From contig NZ_BAYE01000002.1 of the NCBI RefSeq assembly GCF_000685095.1, forward strand, positions 186,001-250,000: a DNA stretch of 64,000 nucleotides. The letters run 5' to 3'. This stretch comes from Paraburkholderia caledonica NBRC 102488 (GTDB taxonomy: Bacteria > Pseudomonadota > Gammaproteobacteria > Burkholderiales > Burkholderiaceae). Below, piece after piece: positions 12,005 to 21,002 of this stretch. Below the pieces are notes generated by a model that was not told the DNA's origin, searched no databases, and saw only the letters and a program-made list of their open reading frames with translations. Positions within the stretch are counted from its first letter, which is position 1. The number at the start of each line of letters is the position of its first letter. A program made the position numbers and the translations under genes.

Positions 12005-12595
12005 TCAGATGACCGGCGTATTCAGCAACCGGTCGCGCATCAGTTCGACATTGTCCTTATTGAACAGCTCGACGACGTAGTTCGCCTCATTCACGTAATC
12101 GACAAAGCTTCGGTCTACCACGCCTGCGGCTGCAAGCGTCTCGAGCCGTTCGTTTCCCGAGATCGGGCATGACTTCACGACGATCAGCCGCTCGGCGTTA
12201 AGCATTGTCGAGAGCCACGCGGCGAGGCTGTCGGAGGTCGTGTCCCAATTGCTCATCGCGTCGGGCGTGTCGCGCATCAGCGCAGTCGGCACCCACACGG
12301 CGACGTGGCCGTCGCGCAGCGCGCGACGGATCTTCGCCTCGCTCGATGCGAGCACGAGTTCGGGCAAGACGCCTTGCATGAGGAGCGCGTATTGCGTCAT
12401 GGCGAGCAAACACATGTTGTGCGCGGCGAGATCGTCGAAGCTCCACTCGCTTTGGTACTGCCGCACCTTGTCCGCGAAATCGCCGCCGCCCGGAACGATG
12501 ACGACGCGCCCGCCCCCCACTTCGCATAGCTCGATGAGCCATTGGCGCAGCGCCGGCTCATGACTCAGGCTGCCCCCGATCTTGACCACCCACAT
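12005..12595 (-). CDS. Amino-acid-kinase-fold protein, probable MfnE-like furan phosphate kinase
   Basis: A 196-residue amino-acid kinase superfamily member: N-terminal WVVKIGGSL nucleotide loop, VIVPGGGDFA glycine loop, and a C-terminal DKDN-like segment. In archaea MfnE of this fold phosphorylates aminomethylfuran methyl phosphate, activating it for condensation with tyramine. The gene is third in a minus-strand set with the hydantoinase-fold and ATP-grasp genes, which supports that role. The ATG at 12595 is the natural start. A uridylate- or carbamate-kinase-like activity cannot be excluded from sequence. Confidence 0.75.
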   Translation of the reverse strand: MWVVKIGGSLSHEPALRQWLIELCEVGGGRVVIVPGGGDFADKVRQYQSEWSFDDLAAHNMCLLAMTQYALLMQGVLPELVLASSEAKIRRALRDGHVAVWVPTALMRDTPDAMSNWDTTSDSLAAWLSTMLNAERLIVVKSCPISGNERLETLAAAGVVDRSFVDYVNEANYVVELFNKDNVELMRDRLLNTPVI

Positions 12596-12698
12596 GATCG
12601 TTGTCCTCGTGTGCGATTAACCTCGTTTGCTTGTCCGCTTGCCTGCTGGCCCGCCTGTTTGCTCTTTGCGCCCGCCTCCTCCGGATGTCTCGCGTGGT

Positions 12699-13823
12699 TC
12701 ATGCGGCGCGTGTAGCCGCATCGACGCTTCGAACGCCGCCGCCGGCCTGCGCATAGTGCATCGCCGCGAGCAGCCCCACCGCCACGCTCGGCGCACACGT
12801 CGCTATCCAGTCCGCCTGATCGGCCGCGCCTCCCGCGAGCGAGCCGAAATCCATATAGCCGCGCGCCTCTTCACGCGCGAGCGCCGCCGCCAGAAAGCGT
12901 CCACAGCCAGCGCCCACGAGCGGTGCGGCGGCAAGCTCGGGATGCGCCGCCGTCACGCGTGTCAGGTTGGCACCGATCTCGCGCAGCTGCAGTTCGCGCC
13001 AACGCTGCGCGAACGCGCGCCATTCGGCGGGGCTCGCTTCATGGGCGTCGCGGCCGATCATCCGCGCGAGCCGCCTTCTGCTCGCGAGTTCGTCTTTTGG
13101 GCCGTTGTCGGCGCTCGGGTAAAGGTCGTATTGCGGCGCGAGTTCGCCGGTAAGGCGGTAGACGTCTGCCGTGGTTGCGAACCATTCGTTCATCACGTTG
13201 ACCGCCGACCCGCCGAACTCGATGCGCTGCGCGATCGCGCACAACGGCGTGCGCACGACGCCCTGATAGACGAGTTCACCGGTCGCGAGCCGCCCGGCAT
13301 CCGTCGATGCGCGCGCAACGACTCGCCCGTTCGCAAGCGGAATGATGTCGGTCGTCGTGCTGCCGATGTCGATCAGCAATGCATTCGGTACGCGCGTCGC
13401 TATCCAGCGAGCGGTCGCCAGCCAGTTAGCCGACGCGACGCTGCGCCAGCCGGCCGCGCAGGTCTGCGCCGTCAACCAGCCAGACTCGCCCGCATAGAAA
13501 GCGACGCGCGGCCCGAGCCGCTGCGCGAGCGCCGCTGCGATTGCCCGCACGCCTTGTGCGCGGTCCTCGAAAAGATCGACCATCTCGCCCGTCATCGTCA
13601 CGGCGTGCCGCGCCGCATAGGTTTTCGCGACCGGCCAGCGTTCGAACACGAGGTCGATGGTGCGTTCGAGATGTTCGAGCCCTTGCCACAACGGGCAAGC
13701 CCACTGCGCGACCTCGAGCACGACGCCGCTCGCATCGTTCATCGACACCTTGACGTGCGCGCCGCCGACGTCCCAGCCGAACCCCGGCGCGGCGCTCACG
13801 GAGTTCATGCGCGGCGCGTTCAT
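12699..13823 (-). CDS. Hydantoinase/oxoprolinase-fold H4MPT-linked protein, probable MfnF-like condensing enzyme
   Basis: A 374-residue protein of the ASKHA/hydantoinase A type. It opens with GWDVGGAHVKVS (phosphate-1 loop) and has DIGSTTTDIIP as a second phosphate loop and a glycine-rich VGAGCGRFL near the C terminus. It belongs to the family long annotated as an uncharacterised H4MPT-linked C1-transfer protein, whose archaeal member I recall as MfnF, joining the furan diphosphate to tyramine. The start at 13823 forms an ATGA overlap with the ATP-grasp stop, so the two are translationally coupled; an ATG five codons upstream is possible. Confidence 0.78.
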   Translation of the reverse strand: MNAPRMNSVSAAPGFGWDVGGAHVKVSMNDASGVVLEVAQWACPLWQGLEHLERTIDLVFERWPVAKTYAARHAVTMTGEMVDLFEDRAQGVRAIAAALAQRLGPRVAFYAGESGWLTAQTCAAGWRSVASANWLATARWIATRVPNALLIDIGSTTTDIIPLANGRVVARASTDAGRLATGELVYQGVVRTPLCAIAQRIEFGGSAVNVMNEWFATTADVYRLTGELAPQYDLYPSADNGPKDELASRRRLARMIGRDAHEASPAEWRAFAQRWRELQLREIGANLTRVTAAHPELAAAPLVGAGCGRFLAAALAREEARGYMDFGSLAGGAADQADWIATCAPSVAVGLLAAMHYAQAGGGVRSVDAATRAA

Positions 13824-14953
13824 GGCCGAACTCCGCAAAGAGGCCGGGCATCGTGAGCGCGCGCCGCCGCGGCCGCAGGTCGGTCGGCTGTTGCCGATTC
13901 GCCCGGCCCGCGCGACTCACCTGATTGGCCGGTTTCACGGGTTTCACCGGTTTCGCCCAGCTGAACGCGCACGCCATGCGCCGCCAGCAACGCCGCCGCG
14001 AGATTGCCACCCAGTGCGGCCGAAAGGCCTGCATAAGCCACGGTCAGGCGCGGATTGACTTCGATGACGACCGGCCCACGGGACGGATGCCACACCACGT
14101 CGATGCCCGCAAAGCCGCGCAGCCCAGGCATCGCCATCGCGACGCGTTTCGCAAGCTCGCGCAGCGCCTCGCCCTGCTCGCCCGCCGTGTCGATCTGATT
14201 GACCACCACACCGTCGAATTCGACGATGCGCGCATGCTGCCCATGCGCCTTGCCTTCGCTCAAGCCAATCTGCTGCCGGTTGATGCTGACCAGTTCGACG
14301 CGCTCGCCATCGCAGATCAGGGAAAGACTGAGCGGCTCGCCGTCGACCCACTCCTGCAAAACCGGGTTGCGCCCCTGCGCCGCGCGTGCGTCGAATTCGG
14401 CGCAAGCTTGCGCGAAATCGTCGAACAGGAATGTGTCGAGTCCGCCCGCACCGTCGTCGGGTTTGACGACCCATTTGTTGCCCGTGTGGGTCACCGCCTG
14501 TTCGGGTTCGATGGCCGGCGTGGTCGCGATGCCGTGCGCCGCCAGACAGGCTGCCGTCGCGCTCTTGCTCGACGCGACGCGAATCGCCTCCTTCGCACAG
14601 CCGAGCCAGCGCGCCGCGCCGACCGCGTCGTACAGATGCAGCAGCAAGCCGTCGCATTCCGGCGCAATGATGCAAGCGAAGTCGTGCTCGCGGGCCACCC
14701 GCGCGACGAAGGCCGTCATCGATTCACCGGGCGCGGCCATACAATGAGCCAGCGCGGGATCGACGGTCTCGAAGCGCGAAGTCGCGAAGCTGACCTGAAC
14801 GCCGTCGATTTCGCGCAGGTCCGCGACCAGCGCGTCGCGCATCACGCGGCCTTCTACGATCAGCGCGCTCAGGTCGGCGAGGCTGCCCGCCCCGGCAAGC
14901 GCGGGGTCGATGCCGCCGCCGGTGAGATACTCGAAGACAAAGATCTTGGTCAA
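13820..14953 (-). CDS. ATP-grasp ligase, probable MfnD-like tyramine-glutamate ligase
   Basis: A 377-residue ATP-grasp protein: KWVVKPDDGAGGLDT is the ATP-binding loop, QEWVDGEPLSLSL and EVNPRLTVAYAG complete the grasp. The closest characterised relative is archaeal MfnD, which adds glutamate to tyramine for methanofuran; bacterial methylofuran carries a long polyglutamate chain, so a ligase is expected here. The last ~45 residues are low-complexity (Gly/Glu/Thr then Ala/Arg) and look dispensable. The best start is TTG 14953, giving TKIFVFEYLTGGG. It diverges from the HisA-like gene with only 13 bases between start codons. Confidence 0.78.
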   Translation of the reverse strand: MTKIFVFEYLTGGGIDPALAGAGSLADLSALIVEGRVMRDALVADLREIDGVQVSFATSRFETVDPALAHCMAAPGESMTAFVARVAREHDFACIIAPECDGLLLHLYDAVGAARWLGCAKEAIRVASSKSATAACLAAHGIATTPAIEPEQAVTHTGNKWVVKPDDGAGGLDTFLFDDFAQACAEFDARAAQGRNPVLQEWVDGEPLSLSLICDGERVELVSINRQQIGLSEGKAHGQHARIVEFDGVVVNQIDTAGEQGEALRELAKRVAMAMPGLRGFAGIDVVWHPSRGPVVIEVNPRLTVAYAGLSAALGGNLAAALLAAHGVRVQLGETGETRETGQSGESRGPGESATADRPAAAAARAHDARPLCGVRP

Positions 14954-14966
14954 AGGATGCGCCCCT

Positions 14967-15713
14967 ATGCAGGTGATACCGGTTCTCGATCTGCTCGACG
15001 GCCACGTCGTTCGCGCGGTGCGCGGCGAACGGACTGCCTATCTGCCGATACGCTCGTCGCTGACGGCCACCAGCGAACCGCTTGCCGTGGCCCGCGCGCT
15101 GCTTGCTGCGAGCGGCGCGCGCACGCTCTATATCGCCGACCTTGGCGCCATCCTGCAACAGGGCGCTCACGTTCAAACGCTCACTGCTCTGCGTGCCGCG
15201 CTGCCGGGCATCGACATCTGGCTCGATGCTGGCTACACCGACTACGCGTCGATGCTCGCGCTCTTCGACCGTATCGACGCAGGCAGCCAGCCCGCGACCC
15301 ACGATCTGGCGACGCTCGTGCCGGTGTTCGGCACCGAATCGCTGCAAGACCCGCAAGCCCTTCGCGCCGCCGAAACCGCCGGGCTCTCGCCGCTACTCTC
15401 ACTCGACCATCGCGCCGGTCAACTGCTGACAGCCACAACACCTTCCGACATCTCGACACTCACGCCCGCGTCGTGGCCGCGCAGAGTCATCGCGATGACG
15501 CTCGATCAGGTTGGCAGCTACGACGGCCCGGATCTCGCCACCTTCGAGCGCGTTCGCGCCATTGCTCCAGCCAATACGGACGTGATCGGCGCAGGCGGGA
15601 TTCGCCATCGTGACGACATCGAGGCGGCGGCTCGCACCGGCGCAAGCGCGTGGCTCGTGGCCTCTGCGCTGCACGACGGCCGCGTCGGCATGCCGCTCGC
15701 CACGTCTACGTAG
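14967..15713 (+). CDS. HisA-related TIM-barrel protein of the H4MPT cluster
   Basis: A 248-residue barrel resembling ProFAR isomerase (HisA/HisF superfamily): IPVLDLLDGHVVRAVRGER at the N terminus, YIADLGAI, and a C-terminal phosphate site VIGAGGIRHRDD. Such HisA-related proteins recur in H4MPT/methylofuran gene sets of bacteria and archaea without an agreed reaction. The true histidine enzyme is unlikely given this context. The ATG at 14967 has AAAGGA about 9 bases upstream; that ribosome site overlaps the opposing ATP-grasp start codon. Confidence 0.8.
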   Translation: MQVIPVLDLLDGHVVRAVRGERTAYLPIRSSLTATSEPLAVARALLAASGARTLYIADLGAILQQGAHVQTLTALRAALPGIDIWLDAGYTDYASMLALFDRIDAGSQPATHDLATLVPVFGTESLQDPQALRAAETAGLSPLLSLDHRAGQLLTATTPSDISTLTPASWPRRVIAMTLDQVGSYDGPDLATFERVRAIAPANTDVIGAGGIRHRDDIEAAARTGASAWLVASALHDGRVGMPLATST

Positions 15714-16017
15714 GCGAGCAAAACAAGTTCCATGCCAATCGGCGAACGGGGTGTGGTGGTAAACAAACGGCAAGCTTTGTCGAGCTTTAATGAGCCGCGC
15801 GTGACACTCTGCTCCAGAACGACACACAACCTGTGCGCTGCGTCAGACTTGCGCGGCCTGTGGTGATCAGGTCGTGCGCCCTCGGCCCTTGGTCGCACTT
15901 CGCCCAGTCTCCGCGATCTACCTCGCAAGCGCTTGCATAGGCCGCCGGAGCGCTGCGTGCCGCCGCTCACGCTGTGCACTCCAACGCATCGGCATGGAGC
16001 TTGCTAACTTTCGCCCC
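15714..16017. other. Gene-free gap before fhcB
   Basis: About 300 bases lie between the HisA-like stop and the fhcB start. The fhcB frame stays open upstream to 15874, but that part has no family resemblance. I see no clear promoter or terminator; a promoter for fhcBADC could lie here. Confidence 0.4.
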
Positions 16018-17448
16018 ATGCACCTCCCGCCCACTGACCCGTCGACGACCATGCCTTCAGGCGCGGCCCACGTGCCCGCCGCGTCGATCACACGCGACTG
16101 GACCTGCCCGTTCTGTCCGCTGCTATGCGACGACCTCGCGATCGAATCGCGTGGCGACGCAACGCTCGCCGTGCATAACACCGACTGCCCTCGCCTATTG
16201 CAAGCGCTCGCATGCTACGGCGCTGCAGATGAGCACTGCCGTGCGAGCGTTGACGGACATGACGTGGAACTGGACGCAGCGCTCACTCATGCGGCGCGGA
16301 TTCTGTCGTCGGCCCGGCGTCCGCTGTTCGGCGGACTGACGACCGATGTGGCCGGCGCGCGTGCGTTATACACGCTTGCGGCAGGCTGCGGCGCGATCCT
16401 CGATCATCAGCATGGCGATGCGATGAGCGCGGCCACGCTCGCCCTGCAGGACCGCGGTTCGTTTTTCACGACGCTTTCCGAAGTGCGCTCCCGCGCCGAT
16501 CTGCTGATATTTTTCGGCTGTCAGCCGTCGCGCCGCTATCCGCGCTTCTTCGCCCGCACGATTGAAGGAACCGACACGGCGCGCGAACTGGTGTTCGTCG
16601 GCTGCGAGCCCGATCCTGCGGCAAGCCGCCTCGCTAACACGCGAGTCGAGGCAATCCTGCCGGACGCCGATCCGTTCGATACGCTCGCGCTGTGGTCCAC
16701 CATCAGCGACGCGCGTGCGCCAAACGCATTCACTGAAGACATTGCAGATGCGCAGGACTCGAGGCAGTCGCTCGATGTGTTGCAGGCGCTTCAGGCTCGC
16801 ATCGCGGCGGCGCGCTACACCGTGTTCGTTTATGAGCCCGCTTCGTTGCCCGCCCCGCATGCGGCATTGCTGATCGAAGCGCTGAACCGGATCGTCAAGG
16901 CGTCGAATCTTAACTCGCGCGCAGGCGGCCTCGCGCTCGGCGGCGATGGCGGCGCGCTGAGCGTCAATCAGACCGTCACGTGGCTGTCGGGGCTGCCGCT
17001 TCGCACGCGGGTCTCGAAGCCGGCACGCAGCGCCGGCACCGCACCGCTCGATCACGACCCCTACCGCTATCGCACCGAAAGGCTGCTCGCCGATGGCGAA
17101 ATCGACGCGCTGCTGTGGGTCGCCAGTTTTGCGCCGCCCGCATGGCCGGAAGCATTGCCTCAAAACATGCCGACCATTGTGCTCGGCCACCCCGCTCTCG
17201 CGCAAACCGCGGCGGCGCGTGGCGAGGGCACCGTGTTCATTCCGGTCGCCACACCTGGCGTCGATAGCGGCGGGCATCTGTTCCGGGTCGATAGTTCGGT
17301 GGTGATGCCGCTCGCCGCCGCGCGCAGCGCGCCACTTGCCACGGTCGCGACCGTGGCGGCGCAGCTTGCCGCGCGGATGCCCAGCGGCTTCCCGGCGCCT
17401 GTTTCTGTGCCACCCTTCGCGCAACCCGCCGCGCAGGTGCGGCCATGA
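16018..17448 (+). CDS. fhcB: Formyltransferase/hydrolase complex subunit B (FwdB-like)
   Basis: Subunit of the Fhc complex, which with FhcA, C and D converts formyl-H4MPT to formate through methylofuran. It is 476 residues from the ATG at 16018. Four cysteines that in archaeal FwdB hold a [4Fe-4S] cluster are kept: C30, C33, C37 (CPFCPLLC) and C57. The segment where archaeal FwdB has its Mo/W-binding Cys or Sec reads GGLTTDVAG, with no cysteine, as expected for the non-redox bacterial version. It overlaps fhcA by ATGA. Confidence 0.9.
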   Translation: MHLPPTDPSTTMPSGAAHVPAASITRDWTCPFCPLLCDDLAIESRGDATLAVHNTDCPRLLQALACYGAADEHCRASVDGHDVELDAALTHAARILSSARRPLFGGLTTDVAGARALYTLAAGCGAILDHQHGDAMSAATLALQDRGSFFTTLSEVRSRADLLIFFGCQPSRRYPRFFARTIEGTDTARELVFVGCEPDPAASRLANTRVEAILPDADPFDTLALWSTISDARAPNAFTEDIADAQDSRQSLDVLQALQARIAAARYTVFVYEPASLPAPHAALLIEALNRIVKASNLNSRAGGLALGGDGGALSVNQTVTWLSGLPLRTRVSKPARSAGTAPLDHDPYRYRTERLLADGEIDALLWVASFAPPAWPEALPQNMPTIVLGHPALAQTAAARGEGTVFIPVATPGVDSGGHLFRVDSSVVMPLAAARSAPLATVATVAAQLAARMPSGFPAPVSVPPFAQPAAQVRP

Positions 17449-19145
17449 CGCTGATCCGGCTCAAGGGCGGCACGGTTTTCGATCCAGCCAACGGCGTCGA
17501 CGGCGAGCGCCGCGACCTGGCCATTCGCGACGGCCGCATCGTCGATGTACCTGCCAACGTCCCGGCCGACAGCGAATACGACGCCACCGGCATGATCGTG
17601 ATGGCGGGTGGTATCGACATGCATTCGCATATTGGCGGCGGCAAGACGAATCTGTCGCGCCTTCTGCTGCCCGAGGATCACCGCGACGACCCCGTGCGCG
17701 ACGCAGCCTATGAGTCCGTGCAGGACGGGAACGGCCGCTATCTGAGGCTGCCTTCGTGCGGCGTCTGCGCGCCCGGCACGCTGGCAACCGGCTACCGCTA
17801 CGCGGAAATGGGCTACACCGCAGCGTTCGAGCCGGCGATGATGCCGTCCAACGCGCGGCACACGCACCTGGAAATGGGCGACACGCCGATCATCGATCAC
17901 GGCGCCTACGTGATGCTTGGCAACGACGAACTGTTCCTGCAGATGCTCGCCGCGCGCGACGACTTCGAGCGCCTGCGCGACTATGTCGGCTGGACGATTC
18001 ATTCAAGCAAGGCGCTGGGCGTCAAGGTCGTGAACCCCGGCGGCATTTCCGCCTTCAAGTTCAACCAGCGCGCGTTGGATGTCGACGAACCGCACGTGCA
18101 TTACGGCATCACGCCGCGCGACGTGCTGCACACGTTGACGCGCGCGCTGACCGAGTTGCGCGTGCCGCACCCGCTGCATGTGCATGCGAGCAATCTCGGC
18201 GTGCCCGGCAACATCGATTCGACCATCGCGACGATGGACGCCGCCGACGGTCTTCCCGTCCACCTCACCCATATTCAGTTTCACAGCTATGGCGTGGAAG
18301 GACCGCTGAAATTCTCGTCGGGCGCGCGCCAGATCGCGGAGGCCGTGAACGCGCGGCCGAACGTGTCGATCGACGTCGGCCAGATTATCTTTGGCCAGAC
18401 CGTGACGGCCTCCGGCGACACGATGATGCAGTTCCGCAATGCGCCGCTCGCCCGGCCGCACAAGTGGGTGGTGGGCGACATCGAATGCGATGCCGGGTGC
18501 GGCGTGGTGCCGTTCCGCTATCGCGAGCAGAGCTACGTGAATGCATTGCAGTGGATCATCGGGCTGGAGATTTTTCTTCTCGTGGACGACCCGTGGCGCG
18601 TCGCCATGACCACCGATCACCCCAACGGCGGCCCCTTCACGAGCTATCCGCATCTGATCCGTCTTTTGATGGACAAGTCGTTTCGCGATGAACAACTGGC
18701 GAGGCTGCATGCCGAAGCACAAGTGGCGAGTGCTTTACCGCAACTGACACGCGAGTTTTCGCTGTACGAAATCGCAATCATCACGCGCGCGGGACCGGCG
18801 CGCCTGCTCGGCTTGCGCGACCGCGGCCATCTCGGCGTGGGCGCGGCGGCGGACATTGCCGTCTATCGCGACGATCCGGACCGTGAACGGATGTTCACGT
18901 CGCCCGCTTACGTGTTCAAGGACGGCGAGCTGGTGGCACGCGACGGCACGCTCGTCGCGACGCCGACGGGCGGCATCCACTTCGTGTCGCCGGAATTCGA
19001 CCGGGGCATCGAGAAGCGGATTCGCGCCTACAGCGAAAAAAATCTCGCGAGCAACTTCGCGCATGCAGCGATCAGCGACGACGAAATCTGCAACTGCTGC
19101 CGCGGCGGCAAGCTGCTGCCGGTCGAATGCTTTGCGCACGGTTGA
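17445..19145 (+). CDS. fhcA: Formyltransferase/hydrolase complex subunit A (formylmethylofuran hydrolase)
   Basis: A 566-residue amidohydrolase that hydrolyses formylmethylofuran to formate. The zinc motif H60-x-H62 is in GIDMHSHIGG; further metal ligands are in LHVHASNLG and TTDHPNGGPFTSYP. The C terminus has a cysteine cluster (CNCCRGG). Start ATG 17445 overlaps the fhcB stop, indicating translational coupling. FhcD starts one base after its stop. Confidence 0.95.
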   Translation: MTLIRLKGGTVFDPANGVDGERRDLAIRDGRIVDVPANVPADSEYDATGMIVMAGGIDMHSHIGGGKTNLSRLLLPEDHRDDPVRDAAYESVQDGNGRYLRLPSCGVCAPGTLATGYRYAEMGYTAAFEPAMMPSNARHTHLEMGDTPIIDHGAYVMLGNDELFLQMLAARDDFERLRDYVGWTIHSSKALGVKVVNPGGISAFKFNQRALDVDEPHVHYGITPRDVLHTLTRALTELRVPHPLHVHASNLGVPGNIDSTIATMDAADGLPVHLTHIQFHSYGVEGPLKFSSGARQIAEAVNARPNVSIDVGQIIFGQTVTASGDTMMQFRNAPLARPHKWVVGDIECDAGCGVVPFRYREQSYVNALQWIIGLEIFLLVDDPWRVAMTTDHPNGGPFTSYPHLIRLLMDKSFRDEQLARLHAEAQVASALPQLTREFSLYEIAIITRAGPARLLGLRDRGHLGVGAAADIAVYRDDPDRERMFTSPAYVFKDGELVARDGTLVATPTGGIHFVSPEFDRGIEKRIRAYSEKNLASNFAHAAISDDEICNCCRGGKLLPVECFAHG

Positions 19146-19146
19146 C

Positions 19147-20136
19147 ATGGCTGATCTGAACAGCGACCCGCACACGATGAGCGACACGCCGACCCTGCAA
19201 ATCAACGGCACCACGATTGACGCCACTTTCGCGGAAGCGTTTCCGATGAAGGCGACGCGGCTCGTCATCACCGCGCACACGCCCGCGTGGGCGATGAACG
19301 CGGCGCGCTCGCTGACGGGTTTTGCGACCTCGGTGATCGGTTGCGGCTGCGAGGCCGGCATCGAACGCACGCTCGAGGGCGACGAAACACCAGATGGACG
19401 GCCGGGCGCCGCTGTACTGCTGTTCGCCGTGTCGTCGAAGGAACTGGCCAGGCAGATCGAACGGCGTGTCGGGCAATGCGTGCTCACTTGCCCGACCACC
19501 GCCGTGTATCGCGGCATCGATCCGGAAACGAGCCGAGCGCCGCTCTCCGATCTCGCACCGCTCGGCAAAAACCTGCGTTTTTTCGGCGACGGCTGGCAGA
19601 TCTCGAAGATGCTCGGCGACACGCGCTACTGGCGAGTGCCGGTGATGGACGGCGAATTCGTCTGCGAGGAAACCGCGCCCACCGTGAAGGCGGTGGGCGG
19701 CGGCAATCTGATTCTTCTCGCACGCGATATCGACGCGGCGCTGGCTGCTGCCGAAGCGGCCGTCGCCGCGATGCGCATGTTGCCGAACGTGATCATGCCT
19801 TTTCCGGGCGGCGTCGTGCGTTCGGGTTCGAAGGTCGGCTCGAAGTACAAAGGCGCCACCGCGTCCACGAACGACGCGTTCTGTCCGACGCTCGCGGGCC
19901 TGTCGGCGCACAGCGAACTGAGCGCGGAAGTGCGCTGCGTGCTCGAAATCGTGATCGACGGGCTCACCGAAGCGGACGTCGGCGCGGCGATGACGGCGGG
20001 CATCGTCGCAGCCGCCGGACTGGGACGCGCGGCGGGCCTGCTGCGCGTGTCGGCGGGCAATTACGGCGGCAAGCTCGGTCCCTACCACTTCCATCTTCAC
20101 CAACTGGCGGCCGGTCTCGGCGGGAGCGGCGCATGA
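19147..20136 (+). CDS. fhcD: Formylmethanofuran--H4MPT formyltransferase (Ftr/FhcD)
   Basis: Transfers the formyl group between H4MPT and methylofuran. About 329 residues from ATG 19147; an alternative ATG at 19177 (MSDTPTLQINGT) is closer to the usual N terminus of ~300-residue Ftr. Family segments include DATFAEAFPMK, TSVIGCGCEAGIER, CPTTAVYRG and KYKGATASTNDAFCPTL. It starts immediately after the fhcA stop and overlaps fhcC by ATGA, so fhcBADC forms one tightly coupled set. Confidence 0.95.
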   Translation: MADLNSDPHTMSDTPTLQINGTTIDATFAEAFPMKATRLVITAHTPAWAMNAARSLTGFATSVIGCGCEAGIERTLEGDETPDGRPGAAVLLFAVSSKELARQIERRVGQCVLTCPTTAVYRGIDPETSRAPLSDLAPLGKNLRFFGDGWQISKMLGDTRYWRVPVMDGEFVCEETAPTVKAVGGGNLILLARDIDAALAAAEAAVAAMRMLPNVIMPFPGGVVRSGSKVGSKYKGATASTNDAFCPTLAGLSAHSELSAEVRCVLEIVIDGLTEADVGAAMTAGIVAAAGLGRAAGLLRVSAGNYGGKLGPYHFHLHQLAAGLGGSGA

Positions 20137-20987
20137 GTGTCGTGACCACGTTGCGCGTCAAAACGGCGCCGGGCTTTCGCGTCGACGCCTCGGCGTTGCT
20201 GCCGGCATCGCTCGCGGCGCTCTCCATCGCGGACGTCGAGCGCATCGTGCTGCCCGCAGGCAACGACAGTTACGCCGTCGGCGATGTATTCGACGTCTCG
20301 CGCAGCGGCGAAGCGGCGGCGTCGGACGAAGCGGGCCAGGGCGGCGCCGACTGCGCCCTGATGATCGAAGACGCCGGACCGTGGCTCGACCGCATCGGCG
20401 CGCGAATGACGCAAGGCCACCTCATCGTGGGCGGTTCGGTAGGCGATCAATGCGGCTTGCAGATGGCCGGCGGCGTGTTGCGAATTGACGGCGACGCGCG
20501 CCATTTCACCGCCTGCGAAATGCGCGGCGGACGGCTCACGGTGGCGGGCAATTGCGGCGATTTCGCGGCGGGCGCGCTCGCCGGCGACATGGAAGGCATG
20601 ACGGGCGGCACGCTGACGATTCACGGTAACGCCGGCGCGCGGCTCGCCGACCGCATGCGCCGCGGGCTCGTGCTGGTCGGCGGCAACGCGGGCGATTTCG
20701 CGGCGTCGCGGCTCGTCGCGGGCACCATCGGCATCGCCGGTCAACTGGGCGCACACTATGCGTATGGGATGAGGCGCGGAACCCTGCTGCTCGCCCAGCG
20801 TCCCACCAGTGTGCCGCCCACCTTCACCGACGGCGGCCGTGGTTTCGACGTATTCTGGTCTCTGCTCGTGCGCAGTCTCGCCAGCGAGATTGCACCTTTC
20901 TCACAGTGGCGCGCGGCCCGTCTGCCGCGCCGCTATGCAGGCGACGTCGCCGTCGACGGACGGGGCGAGATCCTCGTGGTGGGCTAA
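20133..20987 (+). CDS. fhcC: Formyltransferase/hydrolase complex subunit C (FwdC-like)
   Basis: A 284-residue beta-helix protein of the FwdC/glutamate-synthase-C family. The repeating GGxxxxxGNxGDxxGxxMxGG pattern is visible several times between residues 90 and 210 (for example GGSVGDQ, AGNCGDFAAG, GNAGDFAA). It holds the complex together and positions the methylofuran arm. Start ATG 20133 overlaps the fhcD stop. Confidence 0.94.
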   Translation: MSVVTTLRVKTAPGFRVDASALLPASLAALSIADVERIVLPAGNDSYAVGDVFDVSRSGEAAASDEAGQGGADCALMIEDAGPWLDRIGARMTQGHLIVGGSVGDQCGLQMAGGVLRIDGDARHFTACEMRGGRLTVAGNCGDFAAGALAGDMEGMTGGTLTIHGNAGARLADRMRRGLVLVGGNAGDFAASRLVAGTIGIAGQLGAHYAYGMRRGTLLLAQRPTSVPPTFTDGGRGFDVFWSLLVRSLASEIAPFSQWRAARLPRRYAGDVAVDGRGEILVVG

Positions 20988-21002
20988 CCAAAGGAGGCAG
21001 AC

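Noticed and set aside
13925..15613. 562-codon plus-strand frame over the ATP-grasp and HisA-like genes
   Set aside because: Low-complexity translation overlapping two recognisable proteins in other frames.
16366..17424. 352-codon minus-strand frame inside fhcB
   Set aside because: Antisense, compositionally biased, no recognisable domain.
16018..17448. Possible selenocysteine TGA in fhcB
   Set aside because: The frame is continuous and the relevant position is not TGA; no need for recoding.
19287..20987. Long frame running through fhcD into fhcC
   Set aside because: Only its last part, in the fhcC frame from 20133, is family-like; the first part is an out-of-frame shadow of fhcD. I do not take it as a fusion.
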